Shown: positions 21,640-31,817 of the stretch, in pieces | Numbering within the stretch: the stretch's first letter is position 1 | Layout: every line of letters begins with the position of its first letter | Source of the DNA: Entoloma clypeatum | Taxonomy: Eukaryota > Basidiomycota > Agaricomycetes > Agaricales > Entolomataceae | Direction of reading: 5' to 3' | NCBI GenBank assembly: GCA_963565915.1 | Contig: OY751493.1 | Span: forward strand, 1,116,001-1,180,000 | DNA: 64,000 bases | The notes under the pieces: generated by a model | Seen by the model: the letters and a program-made list of their open reading frames with translations, nothing else | What the model was told of the DNA's origin: nothing | The model's database searches: none | Position numbers and translations under genes: made by a program

Positions 21640-21839
21640 NNNNNNNNNNNNNNNNNNNNNNNNNNNNNNNNNNNNNNNNNNNNNNNNNNNNNNNNNNNNN
21701 NNNNNNNNNNNNNNNNNNNNNNNNNNNNNNNNNNNNNNNNNNNNNNNNNNNNNNNNNNNNNNNNNNNNNNNNNNNNNNNNNNNNNNNNNNNNNNNNNNNN
21801 NNNNNNNNNNNNNNNNNNNNNNNNNNNNNNNNNNNNNNN
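21640..21839. other. Scaffold gap, 200 N
   Basis: A run of exactly 200 N, a conventional placeholder. It must hide at least the 3' end of VPS35, the end of the chromodomain and the 3' LTR of the neighbouring retroelement, so the real distance is probably larger. Confidence 0.98.
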
Positions 21840-24800
21840 GGAACTTCAACAGCCAGGACTGTTCCTCATCGCTTCCTTCATAGCCTAGCCAACGGACTAG
21901 GTAGAGCAGTTTGCAAGAACGCCGCTGATCCAGTTTGGTGTCAAGGATTTCGGCGATTTCGTATTCCAGTTCTCCTTCAACGTCGATCGGAGGAGGCGGA
22001 GTTACTGTCCGGTTTGGAATGACATTCGGAACAGATGGCTCCAGCATGGAGATGTGGAAAACGGGGTGAACACCGCGTATGGTGTCCGGAAGTCGGAGGG
22101 TGTAAGAGTGTGTACCATTCCTGGCAAGGATGTCAAAGGGGCCAAGGTACTTTTCAGACAGCTTTTTGGAGGGTCGTGTAGTGCGGAAAAACTTAGCCTT
22201 CACAAACGCTTGCTGTCCTACTTCGAGCGGAGGGGGCGGAGCACGCCGGAGATCAGCGGGGCCTTGATAATGTCGTTGAGCTTCTAGGATTGTAGATTTG
22301 AGCTCTTGGTGAAGCTCATCCAGGTCTACGACAAATTGTTGGGCACGGGCGGATGCGAGGTCGCGCTCCGGATGGACGGAGAGGTTTGGATGATAACCTT
22401 TATTGGCAAAGAAGGGCGAGATCCCGGTCGTAGCACTCGGAGCATTGTTGTACGTGAACTCCGCAAGTGGAAGTAGCTCGGACCAGTTGTCCTGCTGATA
22501 GTTGCAGAAGATGCGGAGGTACTGTTCCAAGGTTTGGTTGGTACGTTCGGTTTGACCGTCACCTTCAGGATGGTAGCCAGAGGTGAAGTGCAGAGTCATG
22601 TTGAGGGCTTTTCCGAGGGAGCGGAAAAAGCGGGAGACGAACTCCGGGCCTCGGTCGGAGGTGACATGTTCCAGTACTCCGTGCTTGGAGAACACATGCA
22701 GGATGAACAAGGTGGCTAGATCTTCGGAGGTGCAGTGGATCATAGTCTGAACAAAAATGCTTTGTTTTGTCATTCGGTCAACAATAACAAGGATTGCGTC
22801 AAAACCGCCGGAGGTCAGAAGTGTCTCAATGAAGTCCATGGATATGGAGTTCCACAGAAGGTTTGGAACTGGAAGTTGCTTCAGCATACCATAGGACTTG
22901 TGGCATTGAGGTTTAGAGCACATGCAAGTGGTGCAGGATTTGCAGTACTTTTTGACAAAGTCTCGAACACCAGGCCAAGTATAATCTCGTTGAATGAGAC
23001 TAACTGTCTTGTTCTGTCCGGGGTGTCCGGAGAGAATATGGTCGTGCTTGTTGTGGAGGATGCGGAGCCGGAAGTTATCGGAGTCGGGGACATAAATGCG
23101 ACCACTATGATGGAGGAAACCATTGGAGTCTACGGACCAGTGCGGTTTGGGCTCCTTGAGATGGTCGGCATAGATTGGGTCGGATGGGAGTGAATGGAGG
23201 ATGTCGGAGTGCAACTGTTCAATGTCCATTATGACTGTGGCACGGAGAACAGGGGTGAACAACTCTGTAGCTCGGAGAGATGCGGACAGCTGTTCTTGGG
23301 AAAAGACTGGTCGGAAGTTGCTTGGATTTACCAACGCATAGTCGCTATTCCCCTCTTTGGGATAGACGTCCCATCGTCTAGTCAAAGAGTCCGGCTTGGT
23401 ACCGAGACGTCTGGGGTGGAAGCGAATCAAGAGATTGAACTGAGAGAGGAACTCGGACCACCGGGCCTGTCGGCGGGTGAGAACCTTTGTAGTGGCGAAG
23501 TACTCCAGGTTCTTGTGGTCCATGACAACGTCAATCGGAGCAGCGGAGCCTTCAAGGTAATGTCGCCATACCTTGAATGCTTCATGGATAGCAAGTAACT
23601 CCTTGTTGTGTGTGTCGTAGTTGAGTTCCGGGGCGGTGAAGGTGCGGGAGTGGAACACTACCCAGTGTATCTCCTCGTCGGAGGTCCGGATGGACAAAAT
23701 AGCACCAAGTGCGTAATCGGAGGCGTCCGTCTCGATGATAATAGGTCGATCAGGAATCCAATGAGTGAGGACCGGTGCTTTGGTAAAAGCGAGCTTCAAC
23801 TCGTTGAACGCACTCCGTGCGGAGTCGGAGAAACGGAACGGAGTACCCTTCTGGGTGAGTCAGGTGAGCGGAACAACAATGTCCAAATAACCGTGAATGA
23901 AACGTCAATAGAAATTCGCGAATCCAAGGAAAGACTGTACGTCCTTCACTTTCCGAGGTTCAGGCCACTCTTGAATGGTCTTCACCTTGGTTTCGGATCG
24001 ACAGAAAATTCGCACTTGTCGGAGCGGACGTAAAGTCCGTTCTTGCAGAGACGTCGGAGAACTTCCTTGACATCATCGGGGTGCTTGGCGGGGTTGTCGG
24101 AGTAAATGAGAATGTCATCGAGGTAGACCACCACTGTAACATCGAGGAGGTCACTGAAGATATCATTCACAAATTGCTGAAAAGCGGCAGGGGCGTTGGA
24201 TAGTCCAAAAGGCATAACAAGCCATTCAAACGATCCGTAATGAGTGCGGAAAGCGGTTTTCCATTCATCTCCATCGACAATGCGGACGAGATGATATGCA
24301 TGCCGGAGATCGAGAGTGGTATAAACACGCGCTTTTCCGGCAGTGGAAAGGAGGTCGGAGATGAGTGGAAGAGGGTATTGATCCTTCTTGGTAACTTTGT
24401 TCAGGCCCCGATAGTCGATGCACAGGCGGAGGGAACCGTCCTTCTTTCGGACAAAGAGGACCGGAGCGCCGTGCGGAGAGCGAGAGGGGTGAATGAAACC
24501 AATGGCCAAATGTTCGTCTATGAAGTTTCGCAGGGCAGATAGTTCGGATTGTGAAATGGAGTACATAGGGCCAATAGGGGGAGTTGATCCGTCTTCTAAC
24601 TCGATGCGGAGGTCATAGGGACGATACAGAGCGAGGGTGTCTGCTTTTGTCTTGCTAAAAACATCGGCAAAATCGTGATATTCCTCTGGGATATGGGAGA
24701 GGTCCGGAGGTTCCTCGGACATGGAAACGGATTGGGATCGTGTGGTTGGAGAGGTGAATTCGGAAAGATTGGGCACCCAGAAGTTTGCAAGCGCGCACAA

Positions 24801-25400
24801 ATGCGGCTGCATTTATCAATGCAATATTTGGAACAACATCCGGAGTTGCAGCGGGTGTGCCGGAGTCGGAGGTCGGAGTATCAGGAGAGGTCTGCGGAGG
24901 TAGCGGAGCTGACCTGGCAGAAGATGTCAAGGTTGGAGACTCCTTCAAGAGCCGTGGACGGAAAGTAATACTGCCCAATACCCAGTCAATCATAGGATTG
25001 TAGTGGGTGAGCCAGTTGTATCCAAGAACCATAGAACAGGAGGAATCGAGCAGAGTCATGTAGGCTGTAATGGCCATATATTCACCGGAGGAAAAGTATA
25101 CAGGGAGATCAACCGCCTGAGTAATGATGGAGTTGGACGTTCTGTCAAATAATTTAAGTTCGATCAGAGGTATGGAGGTGAAAGGGAGTTTATAGGATGA
25201 AGCGTAACAGGAGTCAATAAAACAATGAGTAGAGCCAGAGTCCACAAGGGTGGCTATCGGAGAAGAATCGGAGATAAGCGGAGATGTAAGTTGGACACGG
25301 AGGGAATTGGGGTCGGAAAGAGCGGAAGCCTTGAGTAGAGCGGTAGTACGGATGGGTTCAACGCAGTCCTCAGGCCGTACAGAGTCCTGTGGACTGCCTG
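21840..25400 (-). pseudogene. Retrotransposon Pol, broken (protease, RT, RNase H, integrase, chromodomain)
   Basis: Domains in order on the minus strand: aspartic protease with [12 protein letters not shown]; reverse transcriptase with [52 protein letters not shown] and [12 protein letters not shown]; RNase H with IIIETDASDYALGAILS; integrase with a zinc-binding HHCC (HDHILSGHPGQNK, CKSCTTCMCSK) and catalytic core (SMDFIE, VTSDRGPEF, GQTERTNQTLE); and a chromodomain start (KLLYLVRWLGYEGSDEEQSW). Breaks: protease and RT lie in different frames (shift between about 24700 and 24800); around 23995-24010 the block linking RT to the [20 protein letters not shown] region lacks roughly a dozen residues and shifts frame; in-frame TGA codons sit at 23905-23907 and 23859-23861. 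The copy cannot encode a full Pol. Confidence 0.92.
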
Positions 25401-26558
25401 CTAATTTTTTGTTTTGTCCATGGTCTTGACTTGGGCAGCGCGCACCTTAGCCTTAGAGGCGGAGGACGAAGACTTCAGGCAATCTTTCGCGATGTGTCCA
25501 GCTTTGCCACAAAACATACAGAGGTTGTTGTCAAAATGGCATTTGCGTTCCTCCAGAGTTAGCTTTCCGTCTTTTCTGAGTTTGTTGGAGATGTCGGACT
25601 TGGGAGCGGAGGAAGGCTTCGACTGTTTGCCCTGGTTCTGTGTCTGCGGTTTGGCTTTGGAGTTTTTATCGGAGTTTGTGGAGGGGGTTTTAGCTTCAGA
25701 TTTGTCGGATTTGGATGCGGACTTGTCAGAGCGGGATTTCTCACACTGACGTTCCCAGTGGCGAGCATCAATAGTCTGTGCTAGCTCCCTAAGTGCTGGT
25801 AACGTGCTTGGCTTTGCTTGAGTCCAAAGGACATCTTTAATCCGCTCCGCCAACCCGGAGTAGTACCGGTGATGCAGGGCGGAGCTGTCCCAGTGCATTT
25901 TGGCAGCAAGGCGTGTGAACTCAATATTATACTTGAGAATATGTTTATTTTTGCGCATTTTAAGATTGTCCAGAGAGTCGGCAGCATCCGCAATGGGGTC
26001 AATGACCCCGAATTCCGTGCGGAGTGTGCGGAGGAATGCGGACCAATCTTCGTACCAGTCTGGGGGGTTGTCCGGGTCTGGTTCAATGATGAAATGCTCA
26101 AAATAATCGAGAGCTGTGCCTCGGAGGAAAGAGATGGCGAGAGTGATTTTGGCAGAGTCATTGTCATACTCGGAGTTGTCGCGGAAAAACAATGTGCATT
26201 GGAGGATGAACTGGTTCAATTTCCGGAGATCGGAACCGTCGAAGGTGTCCGGATCCTTAGCCTTTTTGTGATGCTTGTGACCTTTGCTGTGTTTGAGTTC
26301 ACTGGTCATTAAGACGAAAGCATCCGCAAGGGCTTGTGGGCCAAAAATATTCTGAGGAGACGGGGGTGCGGATTCTATGGGGGAAGTGGGGATCGGAATA
26401 TTATGCGGAGGTGTGATGGGCCGAAAACCCGGAGGTGTCGGAGTAGTGGGAGTTACGGGGGATAGTTCTGTTAAATGTTGTTCAACATTTTGTAGAACTT
26501 GCTGCCTAGAAGTGCCAGCTTCTGCAGCTTTTGCTGTCTTGGTGTTTTGGAGTGCCAT
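25401..26558 (-). CDS. Retrotransposon Gag with zinc knuckle
   Basis: An intact 385-codon frame. Pro-rich N-terminal part ([16 protein letters not shown]), a central capsid-like helical domain ([34 protein letters not shown]; typical of the retrotransposon gag domain), a Lys/Ser-rich linker and one CCHC zinc knuckle, [14 protein letters not shown], near the C-terminus. Gag binds the element's RNA and assembles virus-like particles in the cytoplasm. It ends KTMDKTKN followed by TAG; the pol frame opens in the -1 frame at this point. Confidence 0.93.
   Translation of the reverse strand: MALQNTKTAKAAEAGTSRQQVLQNVEQHLTELSPVTPTTPTPPGFRPITPPHNIPIPTSPIESAPPSPQNIFGPQALADAFVLMTSELKHSKGHKHHKKAKDPDTFDGSDLRKLNQFILQCTLFFRDNSEYDNDSAKITLAISFLRGTALDYFEHFIIEPDPDNPPDWYEDWSAFLRTLRTEFGVIDPIADAADSLDNLKMRKNKHILKYNIEFTRLAAKMHWDSSALHHRYYSGLAERIKDVLWTQAKPSTLPALRELAQTIDARHWERQCEKSRSDKSASKSDKSEAKTPSTNSDKNSKAKPQTQNQGKQSKPSSAPKSDISNKLRKDGKLTLEERKCHFDNNLCMFCGKAGHIAKDCLKSSSSASKAKVRAAQVKTMDKTKN
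25404..25410 (-). promoter_or_regulatory. Putative -1 ribosomal frameshift heptamer at gag-pol junction
   Basis: The last sense codons of gag read ACA AAA AAT before TAG, which contains the heptamer A AAA AAT, of the X XXY YYZ class used for -1 frameshifting. The -1 frame continues without a stop as [18 protein letters not shown] into the protease. The gag stop codon follows the heptamer immediately. Confidence 0.55.
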
Positions 26559-27358
26559 GACTAGCAGGAATCCAAAAACGGTTTGAGTTCGAATATACTG
26601 TTAAGTAGGTGAAACGTCGGAGCTTTGTCAGAGTCCATCGGAGGTCGGATGTAGGACTGAGACTGGAGCAGAACTCCAGAAATGCGGAGGAACAACGAAG
26701 GGGAGGGACGTGGCTTCAATGTATGTGTTGTGCCGCCGTTTGTTGGATAAGGTGTTCCAATTTCAGGAGGTCGGAGGAGAGGTCGGAGGTGCGGAGGTCC
26801 TCAGAGAGATCTCGGTGAGAGACACGTTGATGTGGAAGTGGTCGGACGATGTCGGAGTTGTGACTCGGACACAGTACTGAGCTCGTCGAAGGGTAACGAT
26901 GGAGGAAGAGCAGTAGATGAGGATGTCGTCGGCGTATTGTACCACAGTGAGGATCTCTGGCATGAACGGAGAGTAGAGGAGTGAACTTTGTTGATATTTG
27001 AACTGAGGAACTACAGGTATGGTACGAGCTTAAATATCTAAATGTGATTACTTTACAGAGATGGTCAGAGTAGGTCCGGAGTTGTGGCGTAAGTTGCCAG
27101 CAACTGTATCGAACATTGGAGATGTCGGTCAACAGACCATGCGGAAAAGGCAATGCATAAGTAAATGGGAATATGAATATGAAATGCATAAAGGCATGGA
27201 GTTATGAATATGAAATGCATGATGGCAACGTGCAGAGATGCGGAGGTAATGGATGTCCAGAATGTCGGAGGACGATCAGAGTGGATCGGAGATTCGGAGA
27301 CGGATATAACACGTTCCAAGGTTCGGGCAGAGTTATGCAGGAAGTGGAAAGGCGAAGA

Positions 27359-27486
27359 CATCAGCAAACCCTGGGTGGGTCTATGGATGCTATGGAGCGC
27401 TCCATAGCAAAGGTCCCCTGTTTTATAGCACCCATAGTAACCCATAGCAACCTGTAGTGGCTGGTAGCACCCAGGGTTTGCTGATG
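27359..27486. mobile_element. MITE-like element, 19-bp terminal inverted repeats
   Basis: A 128-bp segment bounded by perfect inverted 19-bp ends: catcagcaaaccctgggtg at 27359-27377 and its reverse complement at 27468-27486. Inside lies a perfect 22-bp palindrome (27388-27409, centre ggagcgctcc), and the right half repeats ccatag-aaccc motifs. It has no coding capacity. A clear target-site duplication was not seen. It could be a tiny non-autonomous DNA transposon nested in the retroelement's leader, or a structural hairpin of the LTR. Confidence 0.55.
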
Positions 27487-27608
27487 GAGCAATCTGATTG
27501 CTAAATCTAAGGAATGTAGCTATGGTACATGAGGTTTATATAGTACTGACTATGAGTGGTAGCAAATGAGTCAGTAACTGCGGAAGGCAGTGCACATGAG
27601 TAAGACGA

Positions 27609-27740
27609 CTGTGGACTGAGTAATACTACTGCGGAGCTGAGTAAGGTTACTGCTGTGGAGCTAAGTAAGGTTACTGCTGTGGAGCTAAGTAAGGTTACTG
27701 CTGCGGAGCTGAGTAAGGCTACTGTGGACTGAGTCATACT
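27609..27740. repeat. Tandem repeat, period 24 bp
   Basis: About five imperfect copies of a unit of the type gagctaagtaaggttactgc + tgtg; the two middle copies are identical and the outer ones have diverged or are truncated. It lies in the presumed 5' LTR/leader region of the retroelement. Confidence 0.8.
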
Positions 27741-28380
27741 GGGAATCTAAGGGAGTAAAAGTAGGTATTAGACATAGTGTATTTATAAGAAGGCGCCAAG
27801 TCAGGATGATAAGTAAAAGAGATGATATGGTCCGCATACCGTAGAGTCTGTAACATGTTCTATCTTGGTAGAATTGATGTTTGAGCGGGCACCTTCATCC
27901 TTTGGGATATGATATGTTTCATTGTTATTCATCCTTAAAACAATTTCTCCAGGACAGAAGCATGAGATATACAAGACGTGGACACTCATCGAATCTTGAG
28001 TGTGACAACAAAACTCATTGAGTGTTGTATGGTTTGAACTCCAACAGGACCTCTCCAAAGGGGCAGGTGCCAACCGAGGCTCTCCTGCAAGGTGGAGACA
28101 TAAATTATGATGTGACCCCAGTGTGACATATTTTGCATAACCTAGTGAAAATGGTGTGCCAATTTCCTCCCGCTCCAGTTATTTTTCCTTGCCACATATC
28201 CTCAAGATCAAGTGGAGAGAATTAAAGCCAGAAAGCCAGGCTGTATGAGGGTAAAAGAATCAAGTCATTTGAGGCAGTGGATGTAGCACGATAAGCCCTC
28301 TTTAAAAAGTTTTGCAACACCCATAGTAGAACAGTATTTTGTCTATTTCATCTTTCTACGACAAAGATCGGAAAATTGAA

Positions 28381-28425
28381 GACTAGAGTTCTCTTGGAAT
28401 TCCTTTACTGCAGAGAACTCTAGTC
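28381..28425. repeat. Perfect inverted repeat (14-bp arms, 17-nt loop)
   Basis: gactagagttctct at 28381-28394 is the reverse complement of 28412-28425. Flanks are A/T-rich. Could be a transposon end pair, an RNA hairpin or chance; no neighbouring gene reads into it. Confidence 0.7.
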
Positions 28426-28500
28426 TCTGATTTTTTGAAAACTGTGAAATGGAGGCAAAATAGAGTGGCAGGCAAAATGTCACGCAAAATCACGCTTGGA

Positions 28501-28835
28501 TCATGTGATGCTGTTGGTTGTGCATCACCTTGCTTGCAAGGTCATTCCCAAACCCGAAATTCGAATGATCGAACTTACATCGCAAATAATGCCAAATAGC
28601 TTTGGCTTTGGTCTCTCACGTTTTTCCTCCTTTTACCTTTCTTTCCTTTGGGGACGCGCTGGTCGGGTGCTTCAATCGATACCAATGCGTATTCTTCACT
28701 GCACTCATCTCACATTCGTTCTTTTGGTAACGTGATAAAGCTATGTTGTCTGCGTTCACGGACGTTTTATTTATTTATTTGAGGTTCATTCATCTTATTC
28801 GCAATTGTCATCATGTGATGCTGTTGGTTGTGCAT
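28501..28835. repeat. Direct 25-bp repeats bounding about 285 bp
   Basis: The 25-bp block beginning tcatgtgatgctgttggttg occurs at 28501-28525 and, identically, at 28811-28835. Long identical direct repeats this close suggest a duplication bordering an insertion or a replication slip; the interior has no recognised content. Confidence 0.7.
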
Positions 28836-29216
28836 GTTCCCTATCTTACTGAAATGATGGACATCCAAAATTCAAAGTAATATATGAAATAGAATGTTCC
28901 GTCGGCGACGAGACGACTGCTGCTACAATGTAAATATGTTGTTAGTTATTAGGATGAAGGTGGTGGATGTTGTACTTTTTGTGGGTGGATGTGGGTCCAC
29001 AATAATCGTGTGGCTTTTCTGGCACGACAGTGAAAAGGAATGTGATTAATCAAATTTATACAAGGAGTAAACAGTTAACCGTAGAGGGACAGTTAGCCAT
29101 TCGTCAGGTCACGGGTTAAAAAAAAAGCGTTTGAGAACAATGAAGAAAAAAGAAAGACGTGCACATTAGATCCATCAACAAATCCACATCCTACCACCTC
29201 CACTACACTCTTCACT

Positions 29217-31399
29217 TTACACATGCTCCGCCGCCGCCGCCGGATACGGTGCCAGATGGATATGCTCGTCATAGCTCGGTCTCGCTGCCACTCCTCCCTG
29301 TGCCACCGAACCACCGGACCCCACAGCACCTCCTGCAACTTGCTCGTACGAAGAGGGTTGCGCATGTGTGACGACGTACGGCGCGGCGTGGGCACCGCCC
29401 ACGCCGAATGCCTCGCCAAAATCCATCTTGGTGCGCCCCTGCGGTCGAGGGGTGAGCACGTGTCGTTTACCGCGGATGTAGTTGACAAAGAAGCGGAAGG
29501 AGCCGCATATTTCTTGGGCAAAGTCGCCTTGTAAGATTAGGTGAGTAGGTGGAAGACAGGTAATTGTGGAGGGGCTTACTGTAGTTGATTCTGTGACGAG
29601 AAAGAATATGAGGTTTGTTAGTTGGTTGATGTGGGACGCTGCGAAGGGGAGAGGAGACTGACGAGTCCCATAGCGGACGCCCTATGCCTGTTGGAGGCGC
29701 CTCGGGCTTTTGTGTGTACTCGGCTGGAGTATATGCCCACATCATGAATATTGCAAAGAATACCATCTAGGAGGTGCATGGGATAAGCGACCTGGAAGGA
29801 ATGACGATGGCAGATGTGAGGGCTACCTCAATGCATATTGCGAGAGCACTTAATCCATCAGCTATATTTGTGGCTGTCCAGTATTCCGTGGCTGATAAAG
29901 GTGGTCAAAGGATGTTCAGGGCATTTTTGTAGAGGAAAATACCCTTGATGACCCTGCCTTCTAAAGCTTTGAACTATTTCATAATTTGATTTGATGAGTT
30001 ATAGAGAGAGGATAAAGGCTGCGTACAACGAATGATTGGTAAAAGGTGAACATGACGATGAGCTTGATACATAAGAACTTGGCAAGGGGTCTACGGCCTT
30101 GCAGCTCTTCCGATGTCAAGCCGTAGAAAGTGAGGAGTCCGTATAGAGCGATGCTTGGTGACTCACAATGAGTTTACCGTGCATTTTTGCGGAGATGTGG
30201 TACTTACCTGATACTCACGAAGTCAATTGACTCCAGGTAGGCGCTCGCAAAGTGAGGGTTGAAGCCGGCTGATTCGCATAAGATGTTATAATGTTCGCAG
30301 ACGATGCCTACGATGGATACAACTAGGAACCAAGGTGAGCAGGTTTTAGGGATGTCGCATCGAAAAATAGACTCGGTCACGCACGAGGTCGGACTATTAC
30401 ATATTGGAGGACGGACCACTGTTACAGATGAAAGATGGGAACAAGGTTCGTAAGAGGTACGGGGTTATTTACTTTGAGTGTATACATGAAGTATGCCTGA
30501 GGACCGTGAATGTGAGCTTTCAGCTTTGGATGCTATCATGAAGGAAACATACTTTCGTGGGTCGATATCTCCAGAAACAGAACTGATAGGTGAATGAAAT
30601 TTGGCATGAAATGGATGGATATGCGATATGGAAAACGAACAGGAAAAGGGAGCGGTCTTTTATCTTTGCGTTCCAGCGCATTTACTGCACTCCCTCCCGT
30701 GGCAGTTCTTGCGACGAAGGCTATTAAGAGAAGTCTGAGATTGATTTTATGTCAATGGAGAAGTAAAAATAGACAAATGAATAGATCCTACAGGAAAGCG
30801 CTTAATGTCACGGCCTTGGAGGGAATTATTCTTTATGAAAGTGAAATGATTATCCTTGATACGGACCTCGTAGGCTGATGTAAGGCGTTAGTTGGGAAAG
30901 CCGCAATCATGATAGAGCAGGTCAGACGTACCAACTTCAACCAGCGCATAATAGGTGAATTTCCGGAAGAACCGGTAAGAAAAGAAGGATATTATAGCGT
31001 ATACCGGAGGCATGTATAATATCCGGAGACTGAAAGGGTTGATTTGCCTCATGGTCGTCGCGAGCCAATGTGTGAAAAGGGACATACATTTGCCGTTGTT
31101 CCACTGGGTTGGTATAGTTTCTACGCAGTCACGAATATATTGATATTAGTTTTCGAGTAAGGTAGAGTGCAGACATCGTACCTGCAATGACGTATCACCG
31201 TAATCATGGAGATAATGAGTGTCTGTCGTGTTTGCAATCAGCTGGTGGGGCAGTAAGAAGAGCGGTGCGACACAACCAGACAGGCGCAGCCTCCGGCAAT
31301 GGTCCATCCTATCTTATGTGGTTCCCAGTTTATACCATCCGAATCCCAGAAGGACGACTGATCGATAGCTGTCTGGTTTTCCAATTCACAGACGGACAT
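29217..31399 (-). CDS. TMEM184 / DUF300 (organic solute transporter alpha-like) membrane protein
   Basis: Multi-spanning membrane protein of the OSTalpha/TMEM184 family; members occur in endomembranes and the fungal vacuole. The start is the ATG at 31399 (MSVCELENQTAIDQSSFWDS); the first TM follows (KIGWTIAGGCACL). Later exons give RILYMPPVYAIISFFSYRFF, the family hallmark, then FTYYALVEV, VGIVCEHYNILCESAGFNPH, SIALYGLLTFYGLTSEEL, LAKFLCIKLIVMFTFYQ (the conserved KF...K..V..TF.Q block) and CIEMVFFAIFMMWAYTP. The tail is cytosolic and Gly/Ala-rich. Around eight exons are needed, with short introns. Function in fungi is poorly known. Divergent from VPS27, with 418 bp between starts. Confidence 0.85.
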
Positions 31400-31817
31400 G
31401 TTGTTTCGGTCGATTCTCCGAAGCTGGGGAGAACGGTGGACCACAGGTCCTGAGAAGGAATATCCGGATGGGTGGGGGGCAGGGGGTGGCAAGGAGATTA
31501 GATGTTCGGCTGCGCTACTTACTTATGAGAGGCGGTTTCAAAGGAGGGACTGGGTGGTGGCGGTGGCGATGCAATTCGGTTCAAGCACTTTCCCCATTTA
31601 GTAATACATACAACCCTCCCTCCATTCTGGCTGTCCATACAGTCACGGCTCTCACTGGCTGGCAAACAGTGAAGAACCATGGATATCTTTGAGGGGGGAA
31701 GTACAATGACGATGTGTAGCAAGATGAGCATCAACATGCTTGCAACCTGCTGAGCTTAGTCAGCACGATACCGTGACCCTTCCCACTTCGACACCGTCAG
31801 CACCTCCACCACACCAG

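Larger units (their letters stand above)
21840..27780 (-). mobile_element. Ty3/gypsy LTR retrotransposon (chromovirus), defective, 3' end in gap
   Basis: Minus-strand element with the order gag - protease - reverse transcriptase - RNase H - integrase - chromodomain, which defines Ty3/gypsy chromoviruses. Gag starts at 26558. The chromodomain is cut by the N gap, so the 3' LTR is not available and the 5' LTR cannot be delimited by comparison. The tract 26559 to about 27780 is rich in cggag motifs like the coding part and most likely includes the leader and 5' LTR; the right boundary given is a guess. No host gene is recognised in it. Confidence 0.85.
27787..29216. other. Gene-free, repeat-rich flank
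   Basis: No gene supported between the retroelement and the TMEM184 gene. Contains a perfect hairpin and a pair of 25-bp direct repeats listed separately. Composition is AT-richer than the genic parts. Confidence 0.45.

Noticed and set aside
22735..24033. Several plus-strand frames of 100-150 codons over the retroelement
   Set aside because: All are antisense to clear integrase, RNase H and RT coding sequence.
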